A stretch of DNA of 64,000 nt from Parastagonospora avenae f. sp. tritici 18332-5 (taxonomy: Eukaryota > Ascomycota > Dothideomycetes > Pleosporales > Phaeosphaeriaceae), in NCBI GenBank assembly GCA_022559985.1, contig JAFJTR010000045.1, positions 124,001 to 188,000 on the forward strand, given 5' to 3'. The translations under genes were made by a program, and so were the position numbers. Below are positions 45,491 through 56,665 of the stretch, one piece after another. How positions within the stretch are numbered: position 1 is the first letter of the stretch; each line of letters opens with the position of its first letter. The notes beneath the pieces are model-generated. The model had not been told where the DNA came from. It saw only the letters and a program-made list of their open reading frames with translations, and ran no database searches.

Positions 45491-46588
45491 ATGCCTGCCC
45501 TCCGACCAGCAACTGGAGCTCTCCGAAGCTTGCAGCGCTCCCAATGCCGCCGATATTCGCTCGCAGCTTCGCCAACTACTCCACGCACTTCCCCATTTGC
45601 GCCTCGACACTTGATGTCAATCGCAGATCTTACGCCCGCTGAGCTCACTACACTCGTCCGAAATGCCGAACAACACAAGACTTTAATCAAGTCCGGGACC
45701 GGCGAGATTCCACATTCGATGCGCGGGGCATTGGCGGGGAGGACAGTGGCCATGACCTTCAGCAAGAGGAGTACCCGCACACGAGTGTCAACCGAAGGCG
45801 CAATTGCGGCCTTCGGGGGCTCTCCCATGTTCTTGGGCAAGGACGACATTCAATTGGGCGTGAATGAATCGCTCTATGACACATCTCTTGTCCTCTCCAG
45901 CATGACAGCTGCCATTGTCGCCCGTGTCGGTCCACACTCGGACGTCGCAGACCTCGCCAAACACTCTTCAGTGCCCGTCATCAACGCCCTCTCCGACCTC
46001 TACCACCCTCTCCAGACCATCGCCGACTTCCAAACAATCTCCGAGATCCACCCGTCCACCTCTTCTACATCACTGGGTCTTGAGGGCCTCAAGATTGCGT
46101 GGATAGGCGATGCAAACAACGTGCTGTACGATCTCGCCATTGGTGCCATGAAGCTCGGTGTAGACATTTCCGTCGCCACACCCGCCGGCTACGAGATTCC
46201 CAAGGAGATGAGGGCAGTGATTGAACATGCTGCAAGCACCTCGCCTCGCGCTGGAAAGTTGATCGAAACCAGGGTCCCAGAAGACGCCATCAAGAACGCA
46301 GACATTCTCGTCACAGACACCTGGGTATCAATGGGCCAAGAAGAGGAGACCGCGAAGAGGTTGAAGGCGTTTGAGGGCTTCCAGATCACATCTGAGCTTG
46401 CGAAGCGTGGAGGCGCAAAGGAGAGCTGGTCATTCATGCACTGCTTGCCTCGTCACCCTGAGGAAGTCAGCGATGAGGTCTTCTACGGTCCCAGGTCCGT
46501 CGTCTTCCAGGAAGCGGAGAATAGGCTGTGGGCAGCCATCTCAGCGCTGGAAGCGTTCGTGGTGAACAAGGGCAAAATCGTGAGTTGA
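45491..46588 (+). CDS. argB: Ornithine carbamoyltransferase, mitochondrial
   Basis: A single exon of 365 residues. The N-terminus MPALRPATGALRSLQRSQCR is a mitochondrial presequence. The carbamoyl-phosphate loop is SKRSTRTRVS (STRTR about 94-98), followed by GKDDIQLGVNES, then NALSDLYHPLQTIADFQTI, the ornithine-side motif TDTWVSMGQEEE and the catalytic-cysteine motif FMHCLPRHPEEV. The enzyme makes citrulline from ornithine and carbamoyl phosphate in the arginine pathway. Length and all motifs are normal for fungal OTCase (argB/ARG3/arg-12). The start context CACCATG is strong. Two TGACTC sites upstream suggest cross-pathway control. Confidence 0.95.
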   Translation: MPALRPATGALRSLQRSQCRRYSLAASPTTPRTSPFAPRHLMSIADLTPAELTTLVRNAEQHKTLIKSGTGEIPHSMRGALAGRTVAMTFSKRSTRTRVSTEGAIAAFGGSPMFLGKDDIQLGVNESLYDTSLVLSSMTAAIVARVGPHSDVADLAKHSSVPVINALSDLYHPLQTIADFQTISEIHPSTSSTSLGLEGLKIAWIGDANNVLYDLAIGAMKLGVDISVATPAGYEIPKEMRAVIEHAASTSPRAGKLIETRVPEDAIKNADILVTDTWVSMGQEEETAKRLKAFEGFQITSELAKRGGAKESWSFMHCLPRHPEEVSDEVFYGPRSVVFQEAENRLWAAISALEAFVVNKGKIVS

Positions 46589-46897
46589 TCTGCTATGTTC
46601 TTTTTCCGCAGGCTAAAAGAAGTCCAGCAATGACTCGATCCATGGTTTGAGTGACGGTAAAAAGTAATGTATGATGCAATTGCACTGCTGCGTACTGAGC
46701 GAAAAATAAAATAGGGCTGTCAGATATCAAAAGTTTCAGCGAGGACAGATTTGAACAATTCAACGTTCACTATGAGAACGCCTATGGGGCATTGCATTTC
46801 CATTCGTCGTTTCTAGGATCGAAGCGTTGGTTGAATCTAGGCACGCCATGGAAGTCCATCACCCATCCCCATTACCCTCACATCACTCCCCCGAATC
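46589..46897. other. Intergenic between convergent genes
   Basis: About 309 bp, 3' flanks of argB and the DUF1857 gene. Contains AATAAA-like sequence near 46705. Nothing else seen. Confidence 0.5.
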
Positions 46898-47462
46898 CTA
46901 CTCCGTAATCCGCCCATCCACCACCATCTGCCGAATCGTCTCAATCGTCTTCTCCACCGCCATCTTACTCGTCTGCAGCATACATTAGCATCCCCTCCCA
47001 TGTTTACCCCCAACCAGACATCGCACTTACACGCCTAAGTCCCTCCCTTTTCTCCTCCGCCTCCTTCCCGCCCTCCTGCAACTCAGGAAACCTCATCTCA
47101 AAAGCAAACGTCAGATACACCGCCCCCTCTCCTTCTCCCCCATCCGAAATAATATTCCTAATCACACTCCCGTCTTCCTGTTCGAAATCAACCCAACTCC
47201 TCCCAAACCCCCTAACAACCTCCCTCGCCCCGCTCTTCCCACTCGGCCCCGCGCCCGGCTTAAACACCACGTCGCGCGTAACTACCCCGTTGTCGTCGGA
47301 AAGTACGGAGCATGATGCAATCACCGGCACGAATTCTTGTGGATAGCGGATTTTGCGCTGCAGGCCGGCCCAGACTTGTGCGTGGGTGAGGGGTGTCTGT
47401 GGGGTGGCAGAGGAGGAAGAGGGGTTGATAGGCGCGGTGTGTGCGGTGTGGATAGTTACCAT
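46898..47462 (-). CDS. DUF1857 (SRPBCC/Bet v1-like) family protein
   Basis: Two exons, 47462-47031 and 46972-46898 (intron 58 nt, GTAAGT...CTGCAG), encode 168 residues. The sequence LTHAQVWAGLQRKIRYPQEF, then VTRDVVFKPG, REVVRGFGRSW, NIISDGGEGEGAVYLTFAFE and the terminal helix KMAVEKTIETIRQMV fit the DUF1857 family, small START/Bet v1-like proteins found in fungi and bacteria. The family is thought to bind a hydrophobic ligand; no enzyme activity is established. The second exon supplies the long C-terminal helix that closes such folds, which supports the splice model. It is convergent with argB. Confidence 0.75.
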
Positions 47463-48226
47463 TTTGAATGTTGAATGTGGATGCGAATCTGAGGGGGGGA
47501 TGGGGTTGGGAAGAAGTGGTGACGTGAGGGAGTGCTCGTAGTGGGGTAGAACTTTGCGTTGGAAATCGAGCTGAAATATTGAGGCTGGAAGGTGAAATGT
47601 TCAATGCAGAATTACGACTTTGGTGTTGTGGCCTGAAGACGCTTTTATAGGTTGGTCTTTGTGTTGTGTCGTTGACGAGTTGGGTAACCTTGCTAGTCTG
47701 GGCGTGGATTGTGTAAGGTGACTTGTTTCGGCTCCACACAAGTCCGACGTTGGGACGCTTACAAAAGCCTTCTTTTCGCAAACTGCGCGAAGCACCAAGA
47801 CTTCATGGTCAACGCTTAAATGATGTTGACGGAGTTAGATGACCAATTCGATGTGCACTTGATACGAGATGTCACGACAGATTCGGCACGGGTCAAAGAT
47901 AGCACCAGTCTGTAAGTAATTTCTCATGATTTACCAGCAATACCGATATGGTAGGAGTATCAACAATATATGCACACGCTCCATATTTTCGTTATGATAA
48001 TAGTCCTGACGCTGTAGAAGCAATTTTTGGGCGCCAGACAAATGATGGTATCCTTCAATGCGGGAATAAACAAAAAGAGAGTGGAGTAATGATTTAGTAG
48101 ATGTAGTCGCTGCTGAAGTGCCGTGTGGTCCAACGTAGCCCTTTGTTCGCTATTCTGCGCTCCTCAACCTGAATCGCTCTCGAATAGATAGCCGTCGCTG
48201 GAACGTTCCGATGCACTGGTGGCCGA
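47463..48226. other. Intergenic region
   Basis: About 764 bp with the DUF1857 promoter (left) and the 3' flank of the NCBP3-like gene (right). A minus-strand frame overlapping the start of the DUF1857 gene (47260-47781) has Ser/Thr/Pro-rich random composition and is not supported. Nothing else seen. Confidence 0.45.
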
Positions 48227-49834
48227 CTAGGCACCACTGGCCACACCTCTAATGTTGATTCCGCCTCCCGAAGAGCCGTTGCCAGCACCTCTGATATTGA
48301 TGCCCTCCTGACTACGTCCACGAATATTGATGTCGGTGTCGCGACTGATGCGGTCGACTAGGTTGCGGCGAGGCTTGTGCTCGGAGAAGTCGTCGAAAGC
48401 GGGTTCTCTGTCGTCGCCCTTGAGACGGCCATATGAGCGATCGTCCTCGTCGTCCCTTGTGATGCGGTCGGCTAGCGATCGTGTCTGCGGAACGACTGGA
48501 CGTCCATCCTTTGTCATGCGTGACAGTAGAGATGCGCCCTTGCCTGTTGAGTCCATTGCATCCGAGCGGCGGTGGTTGCCCATTGGCGAGCTGTCGATGA
48601 AGGAATCTGTCTGCCAGCGCCCTCCCGATGTGCCATAGTTCGCGCGATCGTGTGTCCAGCGGTCAGCGCTCGGCTCTCGTCTTCTCCGAGGGTTGCGGCT
48701 GCGGCTCCGGCTGCGGTACCGAGTGCGCAGGTTCGAGTTGTCTTCGGCGAAACCGAATCTACCGTCGCCGTCGTTCGAAGTTGGTGAGGCACTGCGACCC
48801 CTCAGGCGGCCGAAATGCGTCTCGCGGGGGCTGCAAGCTGTTAGCTTTGATGTATTGTCACTGCTGGCTCTAACGTTACCTCCTGGACCCTGGGCGGTAG
48901 GAGTCGACATCTGCACCCAGCCTGCCAGATTCTCTGTCGTCCCTCAGGCGTCCAGAGTTCCTGTCATCTCTGCCTCTGTCATTCCGGCGGCCTCCCCGAC
49001 CTCGCGTGTCCCGGTTGTCTCGGTCGTTTCGGCGGAACGTGTTGTTCCTCCGTCTTTCGACACCAGAGTCCTCGTCCATCGACTCGTCGCCGCTGCTGCT
49101 TCGAGTTAGCACGTCCCTGCGGAAATCGTACTTGTAAAACCCACTTTCTCCTCCTCCGGGGTCTTGAGTCACGCGAACCACTGTCCTCTTCGCCATAATC
49201 TAAGAAGTCCCTCTTCGGTGGCTGCGGCTTCCGCGGTTCCCTCTCGCGATTGCCGCGGACATCAGGGTTCCGTTGGTAGTAGGTGCTGCGGTTTGCTGCG
49301 CCCTTGGGCTTCTGGTCTCCGTCATTCGCCTCGCGTACCCTCAGGATGCTGTTCGGCTTCTTCGTGTATGTCTTTGCTCGGCGGCTGTCTTGTAGAGCAT
49401 ACGAGTTCGGGTTGCCGGCCTCTTCATGCGTGAGCAGCGCCAGTGCCGCGGCTGCGTCCTCTGGACTGTAGAATTCCAGGTTGACAGAAGAGTCGCTGAC
49501 CCATCGCAGCTGCTTCGCGCGTGGCTCGGAACCAATCGCCTCCATAGCATAATACAGAGGGTCATTCGGGTCGAAGTCCTCTACACCTTGTAGATTCAGA
49601 CATTCGGGCCAGGGCTTGTGAGGTTGTGTGTCGAGGTTCTCGTAGTAGGCAGCAGGCATGCTGTTCTCGTCTTTCGTAGTTGTGGTTTGCTATGCGGCGC
49701 GTCAGTCGGACCTGAGAGCAGCCTTGCGCTTGCTTTACCTCAATAGTCTGTTGAGGTTGTTGCGCCGGCGCAGCGAGAGGGGCTCCGACATCGATGTCGA
49801 TGTCGTAGCCGGCGTCTGTCATATCGGTATCCAT
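48227..49834 (-). CDS. NCBP3-like nuclear cap-binding protein
   Basis: Four exons, 49834-49739, 49689-49145, 49095-48880, 48830-48227, encode 486 residues. After an acidic N-terminus the core has GVEDFDPNDPLYYAMEA and LRWVSDSSVNLEFYSPEDAAAALALL, the RRM-like segment typical of NCBP3 (the third, mRNA-specific cap-binding subunit), followed by DFLDYGEED. The C-terminal half is basic and disordered with Arg/Asp and Arg/Ser repeats (TRYRSRSRSRNPRRRREPS) and a repeated INIRG motif (three copies near the end). The second intron (49096-49144) is short and hard to see: donor GTGGGT, branch GCTAAC, acceptor GCAG. Without it the frame appears shifted, but with it the phases fit exactly. The likely role is nuclear mRNA cap recognition and export. 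Confidence 0.8.
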
Positions 49835-50218
49835 TGCGGCGGTGGTGTGAGTGGACTGCGTGGTGTTTGTGGTGTGCACAGCAAATGCGCGGGGTGGTGA
49901 GGTAGGGAAGCTTGCTCGGCTGGGGTGCAGCTTCACGACCGAGCTCACTAGCGCGATCACTTGGCAGACCAGGGGTGGTGAGCGGTGAACGATGAGGCGG
50001 TGCTTCCTCTCACAGATGCGATGCTAAACTCAAATGTCGTGCAGATGCTGGATACTGCAATTCCAAATGCCTTTCGTGTCCTTTCTATATTGAGAAGCAC
50101 GGGCACATTGTCTTGCTCGTTGTTCCCGATGCAGATCAAACAACGAAAGGTCTCGCATTACTGTCAAGACAACTACAGAGAGCCATGCTCCAATAGCAAA
50201 CATCAACCGCCACACGGC
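49835..50218. other. Intergenic, NCBP3-like promoter
   Basis: About 384 bp between the NCBP3-like start and the end of the SSADH gene, both on the minus strand. No gene or clear motif seen. Confidence 0.5.
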
Positions 50219-51870
50219 TTACGATTGGTCCTCCAGGGTGAACGTCCCGGTCTTCGTGATGAGGTATTCGTTCACCGCCACATCCTTACCCGACTCCTTT
50301 CCGTAGCCACTCTGCTTGATACCTCCAAAAGGTGACTCGGCGGCTGATGAGTTACCTACACGCGCGTCAGTGGTAAGTCACACAAGCTCACATTTTGACT
50401 CACCAGTATTGAGGCCAATCATGCCCGCCTCAAGATTCTCAAAGAGCCTCCACAGGCGGTCGACGTTCTTGGTGAAGAGATACGATGCGAGACCCATGCT
50501 TGTGTCGTTCGCCGCCTTGACAACCTCATCTTCAGTCTCGAACTTGATGAAGGTGCTGATGGGCGAGAAAACTTCCTCTTGTGCGATGTCCATGTCAGGA
50601 GTCACGCCTGTGATGACTGTAGGCTCGAAGAAGTATCCTCCATTCTTCTCAACCTTGTTGCCTCCAGTATGAATCTTTGCTCCCTTCTTCCTCGCGTCTT
50701 CTACCAGAGCCAACGCTTTATCCACTGCGCGAGGTGTGGTCACTGGTCCCATGGTGGTCTTCTCGTCTGCACCGTGACCGACGACAATCTTCTGAGCTTC
50801 CGCATTCCAGCGCTCCAGGAACTTGTCAAAGATGCCTGACTGCACGTAGATTCGATTTGCAGTGATGCAAGCTTGGCCAGCATGGCGGAACTTAAGTGCA
50901 AAAACCTGCGCGATCGCCTGCTCAATATTTGCATCATCGAAGATGAGGACCGGACAGTTGCCTCCCAGCTCGAGCGTGACTTTCTTCAGGTTATCGGAAC
51001 AGATCTTGGCCACCAGCTTTCCAACTCTGGTCGAGCCAGTAAAGGTCACCTTGTTAACAAGAGGGTGCCGGCAAAGCGCCTCACTGAGCTCCGGCGTCTT
51101 GTCGAGATCGGTCGTCAGCACATTGAGCGCACCTTTCGGAAAGCCAGCCTTGTCTGCGAGATATGCTAAGGCTAGAATAGTGACAGGGGTCTCCGGACTA
51201 GGCTTGACGATCATGGTACATCCAGCAGCGAGCGCCGCACCCGCCTTTCGCAAAACCATGGCAATCGGAAAGTTCCATGGCACCAATGCTGCTGCCACAC
51301 CCAGTGGCTGCTTGATGGTGAAGATGCGACGATTGGGCAGCGCCGGAGTGAAGACAGATCCCTGGATACGCTCGGCCTCGCCCGCAAACCACCAGGTAAA
51401 TCCAGTCGAGTAGTCGATCTCTCCATATGCCTCAGCTCTCGGCTTTCCCGTCTCATACACAAGAATAGTTGCGATATCTTCCCTATTCTCCTTGATCAAG
51501 GCATCCCATTTGTAGAGCATTTGAGCTCTCTGACGTGGGCTGATCTTCTTGTATTCGAGAAAGCATTCGTGCGCACTCTGGACTGCGGCATCGACATCTG
51601 AGGCATCGTTCGTCGGGCATTCAACCCAAGTCTTGCCGGTACCGGGATCTGTACACTGATGAGTTCTAGACAGATGAGAAGCGTGCGAGAAGTATACCTG
51701 CGACTTCAAAGGTCTTGCCCGACTTCGACTTGACCCATTTGCCGTGGATGAAGGACTCGTTATGGAGCAAGTCTGGGTTTTTGAGCTGTTCATTGATCAG
51801 AAACTATGCTAGTGATTCGGCTTTTGAAGAGTACCTTGAAGGGAAGCTCGTATTTTCCTGACAAACCCAT
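50219..51870 (-). CDS. Succinate-semialdehyde dehydrogenase
   Basis: Four exons, 51870-51835, 51785-51698, 51648-50404, 50355-50219, with introns of 48-49 nt, encode 501 residues. Aldehyde-dehydrogenase motifs are NAD(P) contact LVPWNFPIAMVLRKAGAALA, KPSPETP, TFTGSTRVGK, catalytic glutamate in TLELGGNCPVLIFDDA, catalytic cysteine in FRHAGQACITANR, and EEVFSPIS. The C-terminus SPFGGIKQSGYGKE with NEYLITKTG is typical of the SSADH (GabD/Uga2) branch, which converts succinate semialdehyde to succinate at the end of the GABA shunt. The substrate is inferred from family resemblance. No clear mitochondrial presequence. It is divergent from an SDR gene. Confidence 0.87.
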
Positions 51871-52519
51871 GGTGTGTGTTGAAGAGTTACTTCGCTAGAG
51901 CAGGTCGTGATGTAAATGATTCTCGGCAAAGCGAATAGTCTGCAGCTGCGCAAAGCGTTATACTGTGGCAACAATCGTCAATTAAACACCGAAGCTGAGG
52001 TAGAAGAGGTAAATGACCGGCCCGGTCCAAACAACTCTCTCAGATCCAGATGAAATCGACCGTCAGACGCGCGACACGCTCACTGAGAGCACCGATATCT
52101 ATGCAATAACCCCACTTTCTCACTTCCGAACAATCTCTATGTCAGGGCAAGTAGCCGATGCTCGAAGTGGTGAGCCGGACAGGAGACGTCGGCGAGAATG
52201 GACGCCAATTGGTCAGTTCCTCGCTTCTCCGGACTACGTCACCCCTCATGCCCTCCACTCGACAGCTTTACCCCTCACCGCGTACTCCGAATAGCGGCTT
52301 TGATCGGTAGACTGATGTTTGGGGAAGCGACGCACATGATGGGTTGATGGAAGCGGCGGAGAGAACGCTGTGCCTGTCTTTCTTGACTCTGACTTCGATT
52401 GTACCTTAGCCTTTAATTACTTCGTCATTCGCGCTTCAGACACTAGGTGTCTGGTAATCGCATACTCCGAATTCCAAATTCAATCCAAGCTTGAACTGCT
52501 GTGATCGAACCGCAACACC
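51871..52519. promoter_or_regulatory. Divergent intergenic region, SSADH and SDR genes
   Basis: 649 bp between two divergent metabolic genes. A plus-strand frame at 52013-52294 shows no protein features. No specific site can be assigned. Confidence 0.4.
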
Positions 52520-53330
52520 ATGGGTCGACTCGATGGCAAAGTCGCAATCGTGACAGGTGCTCACACCCTCATCCCACCCCAAACCCAACCCTCAAACTAA
52601 CACACCCCCAGGCGGTGGCTCAGGTTTCGGCGCCGGCATCTCCAAAGCATTCGCAGCAGAAGGCGCCAAAGTGCTCGTCGGCGACATCAACCAAGCCGGC
52701 GGCGAAGCAACCGCAGCCAGCAACCCATCCGCGCTCTTCTTCCACAAAATGGACGTGACCAAATCCGCAGACTGGAAAGCCACCGTCTCAGCCTGCATTG
52801 AGAAATTTGGCCGCTGCGACATCCTCGTCAACAACGCCGGATGGAGTTACACCAACAAACCTACCACAGACGTCACGGAAGAAGAGTTCGAGCGGACGTT
52901 TGACATCAACGTCAAGGGCGTGTATCTCGGCTGTAATGCGTGGGTTCAACAGGCTATTGATCGGAAAGAAGGAGGCGTGATTATCAACATCGCCAGCGTG
53001 GGCGCTACGCGACCGCGCCCCGGTCTCGTGTGGTACAACGCGAGTAAAGGCGCAATATGGAATGCCACAAAAGGTCTGGCGGCCGAATATGGACAGCATC
53101 AGATCCGTGTGGTTTCGATCTGTCCGCTGGTGACTGCGACGGGGCTGTTTAGTGCGTTCACGGGCATGGAGGATACGCCGGAGAATCGGACAAAGTTCAC
53201 AAGTAATGTGCCCATGGGGCGGATTGGGGAGGTGGATGATGTGGTGAATGCGTGTGTTTTCATGGCGAGTAAGGAGGCGGGGTTTATTACGGGGGTCAAC
53301 CTGGAGGTGGATGGGGGGAGATGTATATGA
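52520..53330 (+). CDS. Short-chain dehydrogenase/reductase
   Basis: Two exons, 52520-52556 and 52612-53330 (intron 55 nt, acceptor CCCCAG), encode 251 residues, the usual classical-SDR length. The intron interrupts the cofactor motif, restored as VTGGGSGFGAGIS (about 11-23). Further motifs are NNAG (86-89), S141, Y154 and K158 in WYNASKGAIW, and the C-terminal GFITGVNLEVDGGRCI. D37 after the second strand (VGDINQ) suggests preference for NAD over NADP. It resembles 3-oxoacyl reductase/glucose dehydrogenase-type SDRs; the substrate is unknown. The pairing with SSADH through a common promoter could mean coordinated carbon metabolism, but this is speculation. Confidence 0.9.
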
Positions 53331-53513
53331 ATGGTCTAGCTATAGATATTTCTCTTATGAGGGACAAGGGGGTGTCACTTTCTTGAGGTTGTGTGATGCA
53401 TTGCGAATGGAAAACCGGATGCCTAGTCAACCTGCATTGCGGGTTGTTTCGAAGTCATACAAGTTTCAGTGATTGGCATTGGGCAAATACATTGACCACA
53501 TCCGTACTAGAAT

Positions 53514-54692
53514 TTACTTTGTAAACTCTGCCACTAGTTTGAGAACACCATACAGTGGACACCCTTCATCACCACAAACAGATCGGGGTAAAATTGTAGG
53601 ACCTGACGGGGCCCAATCAGAATGGTACGTCAAAAGCTTTTCGTAACAACGAGCAACCTCCCAGCATCCAGAGTGTTGGAGACATTTACACAAGCTTAAA
53701 TCGATAAGACCGAGTAATCCGTCTTCATGCTTAATTCTTACGCTCGAGAATAAGTCCTCATGCACGGCACGTATGGCTCTGGCATACGATGTGCACTGAG
53801 ATATGGTATAGTTGGGGAGAATCTGCTCACCAGCACCTTCATTAACCAAGCTGAGTATAGCGTAAATTTTATCGTGAGGTTTGGTTGAATCCTTGATGAG
53901 AGTCCATTGCAAAGCTCGTGCCAGATTTGTGCTTTCCAGATGCCATTTCCGTAAGTTTTCAATATAACGTAGACGCGAAGTTGTATTTTCTATTAGTGCC
54001 TGACGTCAATAGAGCAGGAACCTCCAGAAGTACTTAATGAAATCTTCGCACCTCACCGTGTCACTACCGCACATGAATGAAAGATTGGTGGCAACCGCCA
54101 TCTCTCGCACCGTCCATACTCGACCCCAGTAGGGCCTGTTCATGAGACTCTCGAGGGCGTGAGAGCGCGCTTTGGCATCGCGTTGTAGAATAGACGTGAA
54201 TGCTTCGGAATCATTGAGCTGAAAGCCCCGTGCCGCAGCTACAGCCCGCCTGGTTTCTTCAGAACTAGGTCCAAGCCACGATATGACGTCTTCCGCCTCG
54301 CTGTATATCTCTTTCATCTGCGCAAATTGATGTCCTCTCTCACGCAAGCTGTCTTGATTGATACACAAGGCATCTATCCAGATAGTGATGTCCGCATATC
54401 CATCTCTGAGGTGCATGAGCGCTTCGTGGGGGTTTGCAGTGACCGGCACGAGTAAGTTGTCGAGAAGGATCTGTTTCTCGTTGCTGGCATCTCCCCAGGC
54501 ATATGACAAAGCTGTGTATGGAGGGCATTCCACGCTATCCCGGTCGAACTCTTGCATGATGCAAGATATAGTATCTGAGCGCTTGGGGGCAGTAACGAGA
54601 AGGAGTAGTCTGAAAGAGTGCGGGCCCTTAAGAGTCATGTAAGGATATTTGGCGTCTTCGTCGGCGACCGAGATTGGGCCGGGACTCGCCAT
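53514..54692 (-). pseudogene. HET-domain gene with a single in-frame stop
   Basis: From the ATG at 54692 (MASPGPISVADED) the frame reads LKGPHSFRLL, CPPYTALSYAWGDASNEKQ, IWIDALCINQDSLRERGHQF, VISWLGPSSEET and YWGRVWTVREMAVATNL, the full HET-domain motif series. At 54008-54006 a TGA follows FWRFLLY; the same frame then continues without further stops through RLRYIENLRKWHLES, DSTKPHDKIYAILSLVNEGAG to 53514. The downstream part matches the region of the paralogue at 24.5-25.9 kb that follows its HET core, so it is genuine coding sequence. The TGA sits where CGA (Arg) would be a one-step ancestor (a C-to-T change). No plausible intron removes it. It may be a very recent null allele, a sequencing error, or a shortened protein of about 228 residues that keeps the HET core. 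Confidence 0.8.
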
Positions 54693-55553
54693 CGTGGGAG
54701 CAGTGCTACAAAATCTTGAGTCGCGTAGGCAACGATAGTACCGGTCTCGCGCATCAGTACACAAACTTGTTAAGACGAGCCTGTGTGGGGAGGCTAATGA
54801 CCTACGTCAAGCTAGACTTTCTGCTCTACTATCGCTGCCCGATGTAGCACACCAATTGACGGCGAAATAGGGAAGTTCGTGGTGAGATGAGGGAGGAGAG
54901 GAGCTTGGTGGCGTTATTGGTAGCTGAAGTATGCACGGAGTCGTGATAGGGCTGTGTAAAAGGCAACAGTGCGACCGTGTAACGTATAGACAGGTCAAGC
55001 GCACAAACAATGCCTCGCCGGACATAATGACTGCAGAGCCGTAGCTTGTAAATTCGGAAGCGCGTGTTCTAAATAAACTTGTCGTTTGAGGAAGCTAAGA
55101 AACTGTGTGCAGGTAATGACTAATCTGAGTATTACTGCACTTAGACAGAAAGCTGCAGCTTGCATCATTACAAGCGCGCCGCCTGAATGATTTCTTCACT
55201 TGCGCATTCACGAATACGGACAGGCAATGCGATGGCAATCAACGCGACGACCACTACGACTCTACCTTCCAGATCTACAAGTTGGCTTGTCAGAGCGCAT
55301 CGGTCTAGACCCAGCAACCACTTCACATTCAAAACCATGAAAAGCGTGCGCGGCGTGTTGAACGTAACATATACATCATGATTTCGAGTATATCCATTAC
55401 ACAAAGCAGAGAGTCAATCATCCCGACCATCCATGGTATCAAATAGCTTATTTTCCACAACGCCATGCACCACCCATCCCAAATAATGCCGCAAGTAACA
55501 CAAAGAAAAAGTGGTATCATAAGATGCTCTGCTCAAACGTCCTCCAAACACAC
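54693..55553. other. Intergenic region
   Basis: About 860 bp between the HET-gene start and the 3' end of the membrane-protein gene. Short frames only; no gene or repeat recognised. Confidence 0.5.
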
Positions 55554-56665
55554 TCAGATCTTGTTGAAGTCCGGGTCCTCGCCCCTACGCACACTCGGGT
55601 GATGCGCAAGATTAGGCTTAACAAGGTGCGCGAACTGCGGGTTGACATTCAACGGATACGAGATCTCAGGGACGCGCGGAATCTCCTCGTCTTCCTGCTG
55701 GTGCTTGCGCTGCCAGAAGCGCTTCTTCTGGGTCTCGCCCGAGGTGGTGCGGGAGTAGATGGACGAAGCGGGGCGGTTAGCCCACGGCTTGGTGGGTGAT
55801 GTGCTGTGGTAGCTAGGAAGGAAGGACTGGCGGGCGGTGCGGAAGGCGTTGACTGGGTTGAAGTTGAATTGGGAGAGGCGGTTTGGATTGTTGTGCTCGG
55901 TGGGTGAGGCGAGTTGGGGAGAGCCGCAGTCGATGGGGGGAGTGCCCATGCGCATGGAAGGCGTGCGGCCGATGTTGCTGCGGGTACTGCCTGTGCGGTG
56001 GGAGTTGATGGTAAATGCCTTGTGCTTGGGGTCGTATTGCGATTCTACGTCGCACTCAGAGAGAGTCATGGCACCGCGGGCGCGGACGGCGCGGGCAGTT
56101 ATGTGGCGGGCCTTGTCGCGGAAGACGAAGCTCTGGATCAGAATTAGCTTTTGCTGAGCGAGCAATGGAGAGGAGAGTCACTTACAGCTACAAGGTTGAA
56201 GAAGCCAATGACGATGCACAATATGCCTGAGGCAACGAGCAGGCGCCAGAACGGCATACCCAGGGACTCCTGACTAGTGGCCTGCTTGTTCATGTTGCCG
56301 AGCAGGTTGAGTCCAATGGCCATCATAGCGCAACCCAAGGTAATGAAGCCATGAGCGGGGCTCAGAAGAGGCCAGTTGCGAGCGAAGAAGTTGCGGAAGA
56401 GCGAGCATTCTGAAATGATGAGGAAGAGACCAGCAATGGCTGTGATAACGTGACTGCAAGCGTCGAAGAAGAAGAACTGCCAATTGTGAGTTTCCTGGTT
56501 ATGATGAAGAGCGAGCGAACCTACCTTGGAGATGATGAAGGTCTTGACAAGCATGACCACGCTGCTGGCAACGACTGAAGCCAAGGCAATGATGTTCAGA
56601 CCGCGCATGACATTGAGGATGATGTAGCCTGGTCCAGCCAGGTGCTCGGCTGAAAGAAGCGCCAT
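55554..56665 (-). CDS. Four-helix membrane protein with disordered tail, fungal-specific
   Basis: Three exons, 56665-56525, 56476-56186, 56132-55554, encode 336 residues. The N-terminal 150 residues hold four hydrophobic helices (LNIIALASVVASSVVMLVK; ACSHVITAIAGLFLIISE; AHGFITLGCAMMAIGLNLLG; LLVASGILCIVIGFFNLVA). The remaining 180 residues are cytosolic and disordered with short conserved-looking motifs (TRSNIGRTPSMRMGTPP, NPQFAHLVKPNLAHHPS). The layout resembles an uncharacterised ascomycete membrane-protein family annotated as DUF7598-type; function unknown. The first intron (48 nt, GTAGGT...GGCAG) is in frame and stop-free, so a retained form would add 16 residues between helices 1 and 2. 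Confidence 0.72.

Noticed and set aside
49096..49180. Apparent frameshift in the NCBP3-like gene near a CCCC run
   Set aside because: A 49-nt intron (donor GTGGGT, branch GCTAAC, acceptor GCAG) joins the two frames in the exact phase, so no indel is needed.
53980..54030. Intron that would remove the TGA in the second HET gene
   Set aside because: The only acceptor-like TAG follows the branch-like CTAAT immediately and the donor (GTACTT) is poor.
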